Of a stretch of 64,000 nt of DNA, positions 8,105 through 14,985 are shown one piece after another. Source of the stretch: Pseudoxanthomonas helianthi (GTDB taxonomy: Bacteria; Pseudomonadota; Gammaproteobacteria; Xanthomonadales; Xanthomonadaceae). The stretch spans positions 525,497-589,496 of the forward strand of contig NZ_JAGKTC010000001.1 in the NCBI RefSeq assembly GCF_017939625.1, given 5' to 3'. The notes under the pieces were generated by a model. That model was not told the origin of the DNA. It made no database searches and saw only the letters and a program-made list of their open reading frames with translations. The stretch's first letter is position 1. Each line of letters starts with the position of its first letter. A program made the translations under genes and the position numbers.

Positions 8105-9016
8105 TCAGGCCAGGGCCCCACGCTGCATGTACCAATGCTCGATCAACGAACGGGCAATCGAAATCGGCGAGGACAGCAGGACGCCTTCGCCATCGTCCCC
8201 CGCCGCCTCGCGCCGCAGGGCTTCGCCGATTTCATCGACGCCGAACCAGCGCGCAGCCTCCAGCTCGCCGTCGACCTGGGGCTCGTCGGGTTCGGCATCG
8301 GCCTCGAAGCCCAGCATCAGCGCGCCGGGGAACGGCCATGGCTGCGCGCCGAGATAGCGGCTGGCGCGCACACGCACGCGGGTTTCCTCATAGACCTCGC
8401 GGGCCACGGTCTGCTCCAGCGACTCGCCCGGTTCGACGAAACCCGCCACCACCGACCAGCGTCGCGCCGGCCAGCCGGACTGGCGGCCGAGCAGCAGGCG
8501 TTCGCCATCGCTGACCGCGACGATCACCGCTGGATCGACGCGCGGGTAGTGCTCGCGTCCGCATTGGGTGCACGCGCCCTGATAGCCGGCTCGGCGGAAT
8601 TCGACCGCGCCGCCGCAGGTGCCGCAATGACGCGTGCCTGCGTGCCAATGCAGCAGCGCGCGGGCCAACGCGAACACGCCCGCCTCGAAGGCCGGCCACG
8701 TGGCTGCGGCCCGGCGCAGGTCGATGCGTTGCGGCGCTTCGAAGGAAACCACGTCCGCGCGTACCGCGAACCATGCCTGCGCTTCGCGCAGGCCCAGGAA
8801 GATCGCGGCGCCCGGTCCACCGCCGAGCTGTGTACCAGTGACGACCATGGCTTGCCCGGTTTCATCGGCGTGGGCGCGGCCCTCGTCGTCGACGATCAGG
8901 ATACGCGCCTGCGGCCACAGCCCGAGCAAGGCCGCAACGTCGTCGCGCAGCTTGTCGGCGCGGTCCAGGGGCGTGTCGGCGAAGGCGTAGCCGGAAAGCG
9001 CGGGGCGAGTGTCCAT
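8105..9016 (-). CDS. nudC: NAD(+)/NADH diphosphatase NudC
   Basis: A Nudix hydrolase with the NudC layout: N-terminal non-catalytic domain, a four-cysteine zinc ribbon (CGTCGG ... CTQCG), then the Nudix box (GFVEPGESLEQTVAREVYEE and following) and the NudC-specific QPWPFP motif. NudC cleaves NADH to NMNH and AMP and removes NAD caps from RNA 5' ends. The start at 9016 (MDTRPALSGYAF, 303 residues) is preferred because the family begins near this point; the frame is open to 9073, which would add 19 residues. The gene lies between ampE and erpA on the minus strand. Confidence 0.93.
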   Translation of the reverse strand: MDTRPALSGYAFADTPLDRADKLRDDVAALLGLWPQARILIVDDEGRAHADETGQAMVVTGTQLGGGPGAAIFLGLREAQAWFAVRADVVSFEAPQRIDLRRAAATWPAFEAGVFALARALLHWHAGTRHCGTCGGAVEFRRAGYQGACTQCGREHYPRVDPAVIVAVSDGERLLLGRQSGWPARRWSVVAGFVEPGESLEQTVAREVYEETRVRVRASRYLGAQPWPFPGALMLGFEADAEPDEPQVDGELEAARWFGVDEIGEALRREAAGDDGEGVLLSSPISIARSLIEHWYMQRGALA

Positions 9017-9119
9017 GCGAGCCGCCAGTTTAACGCCAGCGGCGGATTGCTCGGCCATTCGGAGCCCGCACATTGGGCTTTATCGGGCGTTATGCACCGA
9101 TCCGACGCGGAAAGGAGTT

Positions 9120-9500
9120 TTAGACGCTGAAGCTGCTGCCGCAGCCGCAGGTGGTCTTCGCGTTCGGGTTGCGGATCACGAACTGCGCGCCATGCAGGCT
9201 TTCGCTGTAATCGACCTCGGCGCCCATCAGGTATTGCAGGCTGAGCGGATCGACTAGCAGGGTCACGCCGTCGGTGTCGATGGCGAGGTCGTCCTCGGCG
9301 CGGTTCTCGTCGAATTCGAAACCGTACTGGAAGCCGGAACAACCGCCGCCCTGGATGTACACGCGCAAGGCCAGCGCCGCGTTGCCTTCCTCGCGCACCA
9401 GTTCACGCACCTTGGCGGCCGCGGCGGCGGTGAAGTTCAGCGGGCGCTGCAGCGACTGGTAATCGGGGGCGGCGCCGGGCAGGGAAACGAGACTGCTCAT
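9120..9500 (-). CDS. erpA: iron-sulfur cluster insertion protein ErpA
   Basis: A 126-residue A-type Fe-S carrier of the HesB/IscA/SufA superfamily. The three ligand cysteines are present: GGGCSGF in the middle and CGCG five residues from the C-terminus. The LNFT.AAA.KV..L start of the domain and the GA.VDY motif match ErpA. It should receive a cluster from the Isc or Suf scaffold and pass it to apo-enzymes such as isoprenoid synthesis enzymes. The ATG at 9500 (MSSLVSLPG) is chosen over an upstream one at 9536 because the extension is outside the family's usual length. Confidence 0.95.
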   Translation of the reverse strand: MSSLVSLPGAAPDYQSLQRPLNFTAAAAAKVRELVREEGNAALALRVYIQGGGCSGFQYGFEFDENRAEDDLAIDTDGVTLLVDPLSLQYLMGAEVDYSESLHGAQFVIRNPNAKTTCGCGSSFSV

Positions 9501-9557
9501 GGGTTCAAGCATGGGGTTGCGGCCAAGGCGATTCAAGCGCGCGGATGGAACGCTGCA

Positions 9558-10313
9558 TCAGGCGCCGCCCGCGCCGGGCTTGGCCACGGCATCGGCCCAG
9601 CCGAAGGACTGCTCCACCGCCGCACCGCGCTGCGGCACCAGCCGTACCGCCACGCGCGTGGGAGAGAAACCGACCGGCAATACCAGATCGCCTTCGACCT
9701 GCTCGAAATACTTGAACGAGTACGCCACCCCCGGCGCATTGGCCTGCTGGCGCAAGTCGGCCCAGGCCAGCCGGCGCAGCTTGCCGCCCTGGGTGCCTTC
9801 CACCGCCAGTTGCAGGCTGCCGGCGTTGACCGCACCGCGGTTCAGGTTCTGGGTCAGGGTGGCGGTGAAATGCCAGGCCTGTTCGCCCTGCGCCTGCAGT
9901 TTCAGCTCGTGCACGGTCAACCCGCGGCGCTGCGCGGTGGCGCCGACGAAGCGCTCGTAGAACGCCACGTCGGCGCGCAAGCCGGCGATTTCCTCGTCGC
10001 GTTCGGCCAGCGTGCTCTGCAGGTCGGTGTTGGCGTCGCGGCTGATCTGGTCGGAACGGGTCAGCGTGGCGACCTGCTGTTCCAGTTCGGCGACGCGCTT
10101 GCGTTGCGTTTCGAACTGCGCGGCGCTGGGCGTCGTGGAAGGCGAAGCGGCCTGCATGGTCTTCCACACGCCCCACGCGCCGAAGCCCAGCCAGACCAGG
10201 GCCAACACGCCCAGCACGTACAGCAGGAACCGCGCCCAACGCGACAGGGGCTGCAGGTGCGGGCCGGGAGGCGCCGAAGCGGACGCGGGCGCCGGGTCGG
10301 GGTTGTCGCTCAT
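9558..10313 (-). CDS. single-pass coiled-coil membrane protein, DUF6776-like (copy 1)
   Basis: A 251-residue protein: Pro/Ala-rich N-terminus, one membrane helix (about residues 28-48, FLLYVLGVLALVWLGFGAW), a long coiled coil (QFETQRKRVAELEQQVATL and onwards) and a C-terminal globular part with GDLVLPVGFSPTRVAVRLVP. The block from RSDQISRDAN to DVAFYERFVG is almost the same as in the gene at 10786-11505, so the two are paralogues flanking a bactofilin. Topology predicts a periplasmic C-terminal domain. No function is known to me; the neighbourhood suggests envelope or cell-shape work with the bactofilin. Confidence 0.8.
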   Translation of the reverse strand: MSDNPDPAPASASAPPGPHLQPLSRWARFLLYVLGVLALVWLGFGAWGVWKTMQAASPSTTPSAAQFETQRKRVAELEQQVATLTRSDQISRDANTDLQSTLAERDEEIAGLRADVAFYERFVGATAQRRGLTVHELKLQAQGEQAWHFTATLTQNLNRGAVNAGSLQLAVEGTQGGKLRRLAWADLRQQANAPGVAYSFKYFEQVEGDLVLPVGFSPTRVAVRLVPQRGAAVEQSFGWADAVAKPGAGGA

Positions 10314-10343
10314 GCCGCCAGCATAACGCCCGACGGATGAAGC

Positions 10344-10769
10344 TCAGCCGTTGGCGGCAGCCGGGAACGGCAGGGGCGCGGCGGCCGATGCGACGGCTTC
10401 GGCCTGGGCCGCGTCGCTGTGGATCAGCCGGCCGGTCAGGGTCGCGCCGGCGCGCATTTCCACGACCTTGTAATGGACGTTGCCCAGCACCCGCGCCTTC
10501 GACGCCAGTTCGACCCGTTCCGAGGCGTGCACGTCGCCCTGCAACTGGCCGTCGACCACCACCACCGGCACGCGTACCTCGCCTTCGATGCTGCCCTGTT
10601 CGGCCAGGGTCAGCACTGCCGGCGCGCCGTCCTCGGCCAGCACCTTGCCGTGGATGCGGCCCTCCACGTACAGCCCGCCGCTGAACACCACGTCGCCGCG
10701 GATCACCACCTGGGGGCCGATCAGGGTGTCGATGGTTTCGCCGTGGCGGCCGGGTTTGGGCTTGAACAT
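10344..10769 (-). CDS. bactofilin (polymer-forming cytoskeletal protein)
   Basis: A 141-residue bactofilin: short N-terminal tail (MFKPKPGRHGE), then TLIGPQVVIRGDVVFSGGLYVEGRIHGKV and repeated beta-helix turns with regularly spaced hydrophobic residues (GSIEGEV, GQLQGDV, ARVLGNV), then an Ala-rich tail. Bactofilins polymerise without nucleotide into filaments on the inner membrane and recruit cell-wall enzymes in Caulobacter, Helicobacter and others. It sits 16 bases downstream of one coiled-coil membrane protein gene and 30 bases upstream of its paralogue, so the three likely form one operon. Confidence 0.93.
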   Translation of the reverse strand: MFKPKPGRHGETIDTLIGPQVVIRGDVVFSGGLYVEGRIHGKVLAEDGAPAVLTLAEQGSIEGEVRVPVVVVDGQLQGDVHASERVELASKARVLGNVHYKVVEMRAGATLTGRLIHSDAAQAEAVASAAAPLPFPAAANG

Positions 10770-10785
10770 GAGGGCACTCCGGATG

Positions 10786-11505
10786 TCAGGTCCTGGCGGT
10801 CTGCCAGTCGAAATCGCGCTCCACCGCGACGTCGCCGCCGAGCAGCGAAACGCGCACGCGTTGCGGGACGAAACCTTCCGGCAGCATCACGCTGCCTTCG
10901 AGTTCCTGGAAATAGCGGAACGAGTACGGCTGCTCGGGCGCCGCGGGATTCTGGTGCAGCTGCGTCCAATCCACCCGGGCGAGGCGACCGTCGCGCACGC
11001 CTTCGATCAGGAAGCGCATGCGTCCGCTGCTGACCGTGCCGCGGTTGAGGTTCTGAGTCAGCACGATGCGGTACTTCCACGCCGCACCGCCGGCGGACAC
11101 GAACTGCGAAGAATGCACGTTCAGGCCCTGCGGCTGGCTGGTCGGCCCGACCAGACGCTCGTAGAAGGCCACGTCGGCGCGCAGGCCGGCGATTTCCTCC
11201 TCGCGCTGGGCGAGGGTGTGCTGCAGGTCGAGGTTGGCGTCGCGGCTGATCTGGTCCGAACGCGCCAGGGTCACGTCGCGCTGGCCCAGGTCATGCAGGC
11301 GATCGCGTTGGGCCTGCAATTGCCGCTCGGCCTGGTCCATGCGCCGGCTGACCTCGGCCAGCCTTGGCGCGGCGCGGTGAGCGGCCCATTGCCAGGCCAC
11401 CGCCACGCTGAGCGACCACAACGCGACGATGGCCAACGGCGCCAGCCAGCGTCGGCGGCGCGGTTCGCGCAGGACGATGCGGTAACGGGACGGGGCGCGG
11501 GACAT
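10786..11505 (-). CDS. single-pass coiled-coil membrane protein, DUF6776-like (copy 2)
   Basis: A 239-residue paralogue of the gene at 9558-10313. It has a short basic N-terminus (MSRAPSRYRIVLREPRRRRW), one membrane helix (LAPLAIVALWSLSVAVAWQW), a coiled coil from about residue 45 (RRMDQAERQLQAQRDRL) and a C-terminal domain with GSVMLPEGFVPQRVRVSLL. The ATG at 11505 is chosen because the basic residues before the helix fit an inside-start topology; the frame is open to 11664 but that part overlaps the promoter area of the divergent gene. First gene of the proposed operon with bactofilin. Confidence 0.8.
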   Translation of the reverse strand: MSRAPSRYRIVLREPRRRRWLAPLAIVALWSLSVAVAWQWAAHRAAPRLAEVSRRMDQAERQLQAQRDRLHDLGQRDVTLARSDQISRDANLDLQHTLAQREEEIAGLRADVAFYERLVGPTSQPQGLNVHSSQFVSAGGAAWKYRIVLTQNLNRGTVSSGRMRFLIEGVRDGRLARVDWTQLHQNPAAPEQPYSFRYFQELEGSVMLPEGFVPQRVRVSLLGGDVAVERDFDWQTART

Positions 11506-11662
11506 CGTCAGCGCTCCGGGTTCGGCGAGTTTTTGCGCATCGATGCATCCCCTTGCCGCCCCTGTTTCGCTCAGGTGGCAGCCAGATTCCCGGCCTATAC
11601 TCGGCGGCGACACGGGCCCCTGTACCCGGTCGCCGTCTCCGCAGTCTAGGGGAAAAGCCGCC

Positions 11663-12274
11663 ATGTCCGAGGTGCATCTTTTCGTAATTGGGATCCTGTT
11701 GGCATGGATGGCCGGGATCCGGGTCTACCTGACCGTGTTCGGCATCGGCTTGGCCGGTGCGCTGGGCTGGGTCGACCTGCCGACTGCGCTGGAGCCGGCC
11801 GAGTCGTGGTGGGTGCTCGGCACCTCCGGCGCGCTGGCGCTGGTGGAGTTCTTCGCCGACAAGATCCCGGGCGTGGATTCGGGCTGGGACCTGCTGCAGA
11901 CCCTGGTGCGGATTCCCGCCGGCGCCTTCCTCGCCGCGGCGACGCTGTCGCCCGACGGCCACCTCAGCGGCGGTGCCCTCGCCGCCGGCGCCGGAATCGC
12001 CCTGACCAGCCATGTGCTGAAGACCGGTTCGCGCGCGCTGCTCAATACTTCGCCCGAACCGGTGTCGAACTGGACCGCCTCGATCACCGAAGACGTGGCC
12101 GTTACCGGCGCATTGGCGCTGGCCTTCGCCCACCCGTGGATTGCGCTGTTCCTGGTCGTCGGGGTCAGCGTGCTGGTCGCACTGGCGATCTGGTGGGTGT
12201 GGCGCAAACTCAGCCGCGGGGTGCGCAGGCTGTTCGCGACAGAATCGCAGTCGCCGCGCACGGCGATCGAATAA
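11663..12274 (+). CDS. DUF4126 family membrane protein
   Basis: A 203-residue protein with four or five hydrophobic segments and the DUF4126 pattern: an N-terminal G(I)R.Y.TV helix, EFFADKIPGVDSGWDLLQTLVRIPAG in the middle and SRALLNTSPEPVSNW after the third helix. The ATG at 11663 follows taggggaaaagccgcc, a good ribosome site. The family is widespread and uncharacterised. The gene is divergent from the bactofilin operon and converges with bfr across a large inverted repeat. Confidence 0.88.
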   Translation: MSEVHLFVIGILLAWMAGIRVYLTVFGIGLAGALGWVDLPTALEPAESWWVLGTSGALALVEFFADKIPGVDSGWDLLQTLVRIPAGAFLAAATLSPDGHLSGGALAAGAGIALTSHVLKTGSRALLNTSPEPVSNWTASITEDVAVTGALALAFAHPWIALFLVVGVSVLVALAIWWVWRKLSRGVRRLFATESQSPRTAIE

Positions 12275-12289
12275 CGGCTGCTGCGGCAC

Positions 12290-12359
12290 GTAGGGTGGGC
12301 ATGCTTTTTGTACCCGCCGCGGAGGTCAATGGTGGGCACAAAAAGCGTGCCCACCCTAC
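12290..12359. repeat. GTAG-headed long inverted repeat between convergent genes
   Basis: The left arm begins gtagggtgggcatgcttttt at 12290 and the right arm ends aaaaagcgtgcccaccctac at 12359, pairing over about 22 bases with few mismatches around a 20-base loop. Both ends start with GTAG when read inward, like the REP elements of Stenotrophomonas-type genomes. It lies between the DUF4126 gene and bfr, which converge, and the T-runs inside the stem could let it stop transcription in both directions. Confidence 0.75.
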
Positions 12360-12364
12360 TCAGC

Positions 12365-12835
12365 TTATTCGTCCAGCTTGGTCAGCAGGTAGTTCGGCTC
12401 GCCGATGCGTTCGATCAGCGACAGCTGGGTCTCGATCCAATCGATGTGTTCTTCTTCCGAGTCCAGGATGTCGGCGAACAGCTGGCGGCTGACGTAGTCG
12501 CCGACGCTTTCGCTGTGCGCGATCGCCTCGCGCAGCAATGGGACGGCTTCCATCTCAAGCGCCAGGTCGCACTTGAGCAGCTCCACCGGGTTCTCGCCGA
12601 TGCGCAGCTTGCCCAGCGCCTGGAAATTCGGCAGGCCGTCGAGGAACAGGATGCGCTCGGACAGCTTGTCCGCATGCTTCATCTCGTCGATCGATTCCTT
12701 GTATTCGTGCTCGGCCAGTTCCTTCAGGCCCCAGTTCTTCAGCATCTTGGCGTGCAGGAAATACTGGTTGATCGCGGTCAGCTCGTTGTACAGCGCGCGA
12801 TTGAGGAATTCGATGACCTTGGCGTCGCCCTTCAT
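12365..12835 (-). CDS. bfr: bacterioferritin
   Basis: A 156-residue bacterioferritin, full length for the family. All ferroxidase ligands are at their canonical positions: Glu18, Glu51, His54, Glu94, Glu127 and His130. Met52, the axial ligand of the inter-subunit haem, is also present. The protein should form a 24-subunit shell that oxidises Fe(II) and stores iron as a mineral in the cytoplasm. It lies 106 bases downstream of bfd on the same strand, the usual partner that reduces and releases the stored iron. Confidence 0.97.
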   Translation of the reverse strand: MKGDAKVIEFLNRALYNELTAINQYFLHAKMLKNWGLKELAEHEYKESIDEMKHADKLSERILFLDGLPNFQALGKLRIGENPVELLKCDLALEMEAVPLLREAIAHSESVGDYVSRQLFADILDSEEEHIDWIETQLSLIERIGEPNYLLTKLDE

Positions 12836-12941
12836 GACCTGTTCCTTGGGAGAAGATGCGCGCAGCTTAGCCCTGCGCGCCGCGCAATGACGGAACGCGA
12901 ATCGTGTTCATTTCGAAGAAAACGCGCGCCGGGATGGCGCG

Positions 12942-13154
12942 TCAGGCCGCGTGCGACAGCACCGGCACCGGGAACGGCGAAGCGCGTTGCGCATCGCGGG
13001 CTTCGTTCAACAGGTCGGCCGCCATGTCCAGGCAGGTGCCGCAGGTCGCGCCGCAGCCGGTGCGCATGGTCAGCTCGGCCACGCTGCGGCAACCGTTGGC
13101 GGCGGCTTCGCGAATCTGGTGGTCGGTGACGCCGTTGCAGACACAGACGTACAT
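12942..13154 (-). CDS. bfd: bacterioferritin-associated ferredoxin
   Basis: A 70-residue BFD-like [2Fe-2S] protein. The cluster ligands follow the family pattern: CVC at residues 4-6 and C..C (CGATCGTC) in the middle. Bfd docks on bacterioferritin and passes electrons to the haem so that iron can leave. The ATG at 13154 (MYVCVC) is fixed by the family start; the open frame to 13301 is not conserved-looking. A Fur-type operator lies about 55 bases upstream, matching the known iron-starvation control of bfd in proteobacteria. Confidence 0.93.
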   Translation of the reverse strand: MYVCVCNGVTDHQIREAAANGCRSVAELTMRTGCGATCGTCLDMAADLLNEARDAQRASPFPVPVLSHAA

Positions 13155-13209
13155 GGCGGATCGGACATGCGGACGGGCGCGGAATGGCCCGGGCCTATTC
13201 AAGCCCAGA

Positions 13210-13224
13210 TGAGAATGATTGTCA
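13210..13224. promoter_or_regulatory. Fur box upstream of bfd-bfr
   Basis: The 15-mer tgagaatgattgtca matches the 7-1-7 Fur consensus TGATAATnATTATCA at 12 of 14 defined positions. It overlaps the stop codon of rppH and lies about 55 bases before the bfd start, a natural place for repression of bfd by Fe-loaded Fur. No other iron gene is nearby. Confidence 0.75.
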
Positions 13225-13845
13225 ATTCTGACCGGATCCGTCCCTTCCCGCCCCGCCCCGGCTGCCGGGATTGCCGCCCGGCCGGCGCCGGGACCGCCCA
13301 CGCGGCTGCGGGAGCCCCGTGCCCAGGCTGGCGGCTTCCAGCATCAGCTGGGGAATCGCCTGCATGCCGGCCACCATCTGCGCGAACGGCGCCAGATGGC
13401 GCAGCGCGCGGGCGTATACGCCGCGCTTGAAGGTGACGACATGCTCCAGCGGGTACCAGAAATCGACCCAGCGCCAGTGGTCGAACTCGGGGGTTTCGGT
13501 CAGGTCGAGGCGCAGATGGGCCTCGTCGCCGATCAGCTGCAGCAGGAACCAGACCTGTTTCTGGCCGATGCAGACGTGGCGCTCGTTGCGGCGGATCGCC
13601 CGCTGCGGCAGGCGATAGCGCAGCCAGCCGGGGGTCGCGCCCAGCACCAGCACGTGCTCGGGCAGCAGGCCGGTTTCCTCGCGCAGCTCGCGGTACATGG
13701 CCTCGAGCGGGGTTTCGTCCGTGTTCATCCCGCCCTGCGGGAACTGCCAGCCGTCCCGGCGCACCCGTCGCGCCCAGAACACCCGGCCGTCCGGGCGCAT
13801 CAACACGATACCGACATTGGGTCGGTAGCCGTCCGGATCGATCAC
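13222..13845 (-). CDS. rppH: RNA pyrophosphohydrolase RppH
   Basis: A 207-residue Nudix enzyme that trims the 5' end of triphosphorylated mRNA to a monophosphate and so opens it to RNase E. It begins [15 protein letters not shown], typical of RppH, and has WQFPQGGMN leading into a complete Nudix box with REETG. The GTG at 13845 is the start: the family begins exactly here and AGGAG lies nine bases upstream. The C-terminal 50 residues after the Nudix domain are rich in Gly and Arg, which is common in Xanthomonadaceae RppH. It precedes bfd on the same strand, but bfd has its own operator. Confidence 0.95.
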   Translation of the reverse strand: MIDPDGYRPNVGIVLMRPDGRVFWARRVRRDGWQFPQGGMNTDETPLEAMYRELREETGLLPEHVLVLGATPGWLRYRLPQRAIRRNERHVCIGQKQVWFLLQLIGDEAHLRLDLTETPEFDHWRWVDFWYPLEHVVTFKRGVYARALRHLAPFAQMVAGMQAIPQLMLEAASLGTGLPQPRGRSRRRPGGNPGSRGGAGRDGSGQN

Positions 13846-13963
13846 GATGCGGACTCCTGAATATCTACTGCCCCCGACAATGCCATGTCCCGGACAACGC
13901 CACAAGCCGGCCGGCCGATAATTGACGTAGGCCCGAGAGCCGGGGAAAATACGGGGTTCACGC

Positions 13964-14040
13964 GGCTATGTAGCTCAGCCGGTTAGAGCACAGCACTCAT
14001 AATGCTGGGGTCGGTGGTTCGAGTCCACCCATAGCCACCA
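13964..14040 (+). tRNA. tRNA-Met (CAT), elongator type
   Basis: A 77-base cloverleaf. The acceptor stem ggctatg pairs perfectly with catagcc, followed by an encoded ACCA. The D arm is gctcagccggttagagc, the anticodon stem cagca/tgctg holds the loop ctcataa with anticodon CAT at 13998-14000, and the T arm is ggtggttcgagtccacc. The first base pair G-C and the absence of the initiator's three G-C anticodon pairs indicate the elongator rather than fMet. A lysidine-modified tRNA-Ile2 also reads CAT but is less likely given the stem sequences. Confidence 0.93.
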
Positions 14041-14100
14041 TCTTCCGCGTGCGACATGCCCGCATGTTGTCTGCGCCGAGACGATCGACGCGTCACGTCC

Positions 14101-14126
14101 AACCCCGCCAGCCAGCGGGGTTTTTC
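14101..14126 (+). terminator. intrinsic terminator downstream of the tRNA
   Basis: The stem aaccccgc / gcggggtt with a six-base loop is followed directly by a T-rich tail (tttc). It lies 60 bases after the tRNA-Met gene. The remaining bases up to 14300 show no gene or further signal. Confidence 0.8.
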
Positions 14127-14300
14127 ATTTCCGGTCCGTCCGTTGCCGATCCCCGTCTGGCTTGTCGACGATGGATTCTTCGCGTTGCCCGTTTCTAGGC
14201 CGCAATCACACGGTTTTTCCTGATCGCGCGTGCGGCGGACGCTCTCGCCTGCCACTTGCCTGTTCACTCCAGGCGAACACACGCCGGCTATCGTCGCGAC

Positions 14301-14948
14301 ATGGCTCGCCGCACCTCCCGCGAACCGCCCAAGCTCGGCAAGCCCGTGGATGAGGTATTGACGGGAAGCCTGGCGACATTGCGGCGCGAGGCGAGCGATT
14401 GCCGGCGTTGCCCTTTGTGGCGCTTCGCCACGCAGACCGTGTTCGGGACCGGTCCCGGCAATGCACGGATGATGCTGATCGGCGAACAGCCTGGCTCGCA
14501 GGAAGACCTGCAGGGTGAACCCTTCGTCGGGCCGGCCGGTCATCTGCTGCGCGATGCGCTCGCCGAAGCGGGCATCGATGTCGCAAGCCTGTATCTCACC
14601 AATACGGTCAAGCATTTCAAGTACGAACAGCGCGGCAAGGTACGATTGCACAAACGCGCGAACTCATCCGAACAGGCTGCGTGCAGGCCGTGGCTCGCCG
14701 CGGAACTTGCACGCGTTCGACCACAGATCGTCGTTGCGTTGGGGGCCATGGCGGCGCAAACCTTGTTCGGCAACGCGTTCCGCCTCACACGGGAACGCGG
14801 TCGATGGCATCCGCTGGGAGAGGACACCCAGGCCATGGCGACCTGGCATCCCTCGGCGATCTTGAGGATGCGCTCGCCCGAACGGGAGGAAGCGCGCAGG
14901 CAACTCGTGTCCGACTTGCAGCGCGCCGCCGGGAAACTTTCAGAATAG
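14301..14948 (+). CDS. UdgX-type uracil-DNA glycosylase
   Basis: A 215-residue uracil-DNA glycosylase superfamily protein. It has GEQPG at 61-65 and, after HFKYEQRGKVR, the RLHK loop with His117, which is the UdgX hallmark. In Mycobacterium smegmatis UdgX this histidine forms a covalent bond to the abasic sugar after uracil is cut out. The second active-site motif WHPSAIL is at 182-188. Cys34, Cys37 and Cys128 fit ligands of the family's Fe-S cluster. The ATG at 14301 is close to the first conserved residues. It converges with dnaE2 at 37 bases, next to an SOS mutagenesis operon. Confidence 0.9.
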   Translation: MARRTSREPPKLGKPVDEVLTGSLATLRREASDCRRCPLWRFATQTVFGTGPGNARMMLIGEQPGSQEDLQGEPFVGPAGHLLRDALAEAGIDVASLYLTNTVKHFKYEQRGKVRLHKRANSSEQAACRPWLAAELARVRPQIVVALGAMAAQTLFGNAFRLTRERGRWHPLGEDTQAMATWHPSAILRMRSPEREEARRQLVSDLQRAAGKLSE

Positions 14949-14985
14949 CCGGTGCGCAACATGGCACCAGCCACCGCGATGGGTC

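Noticed and set aside
13964..14040. tRNA-Met as a possible integration site
   Set aside because: No integrase gene and no direct repeat of the tRNA 3' end was seen nearby.
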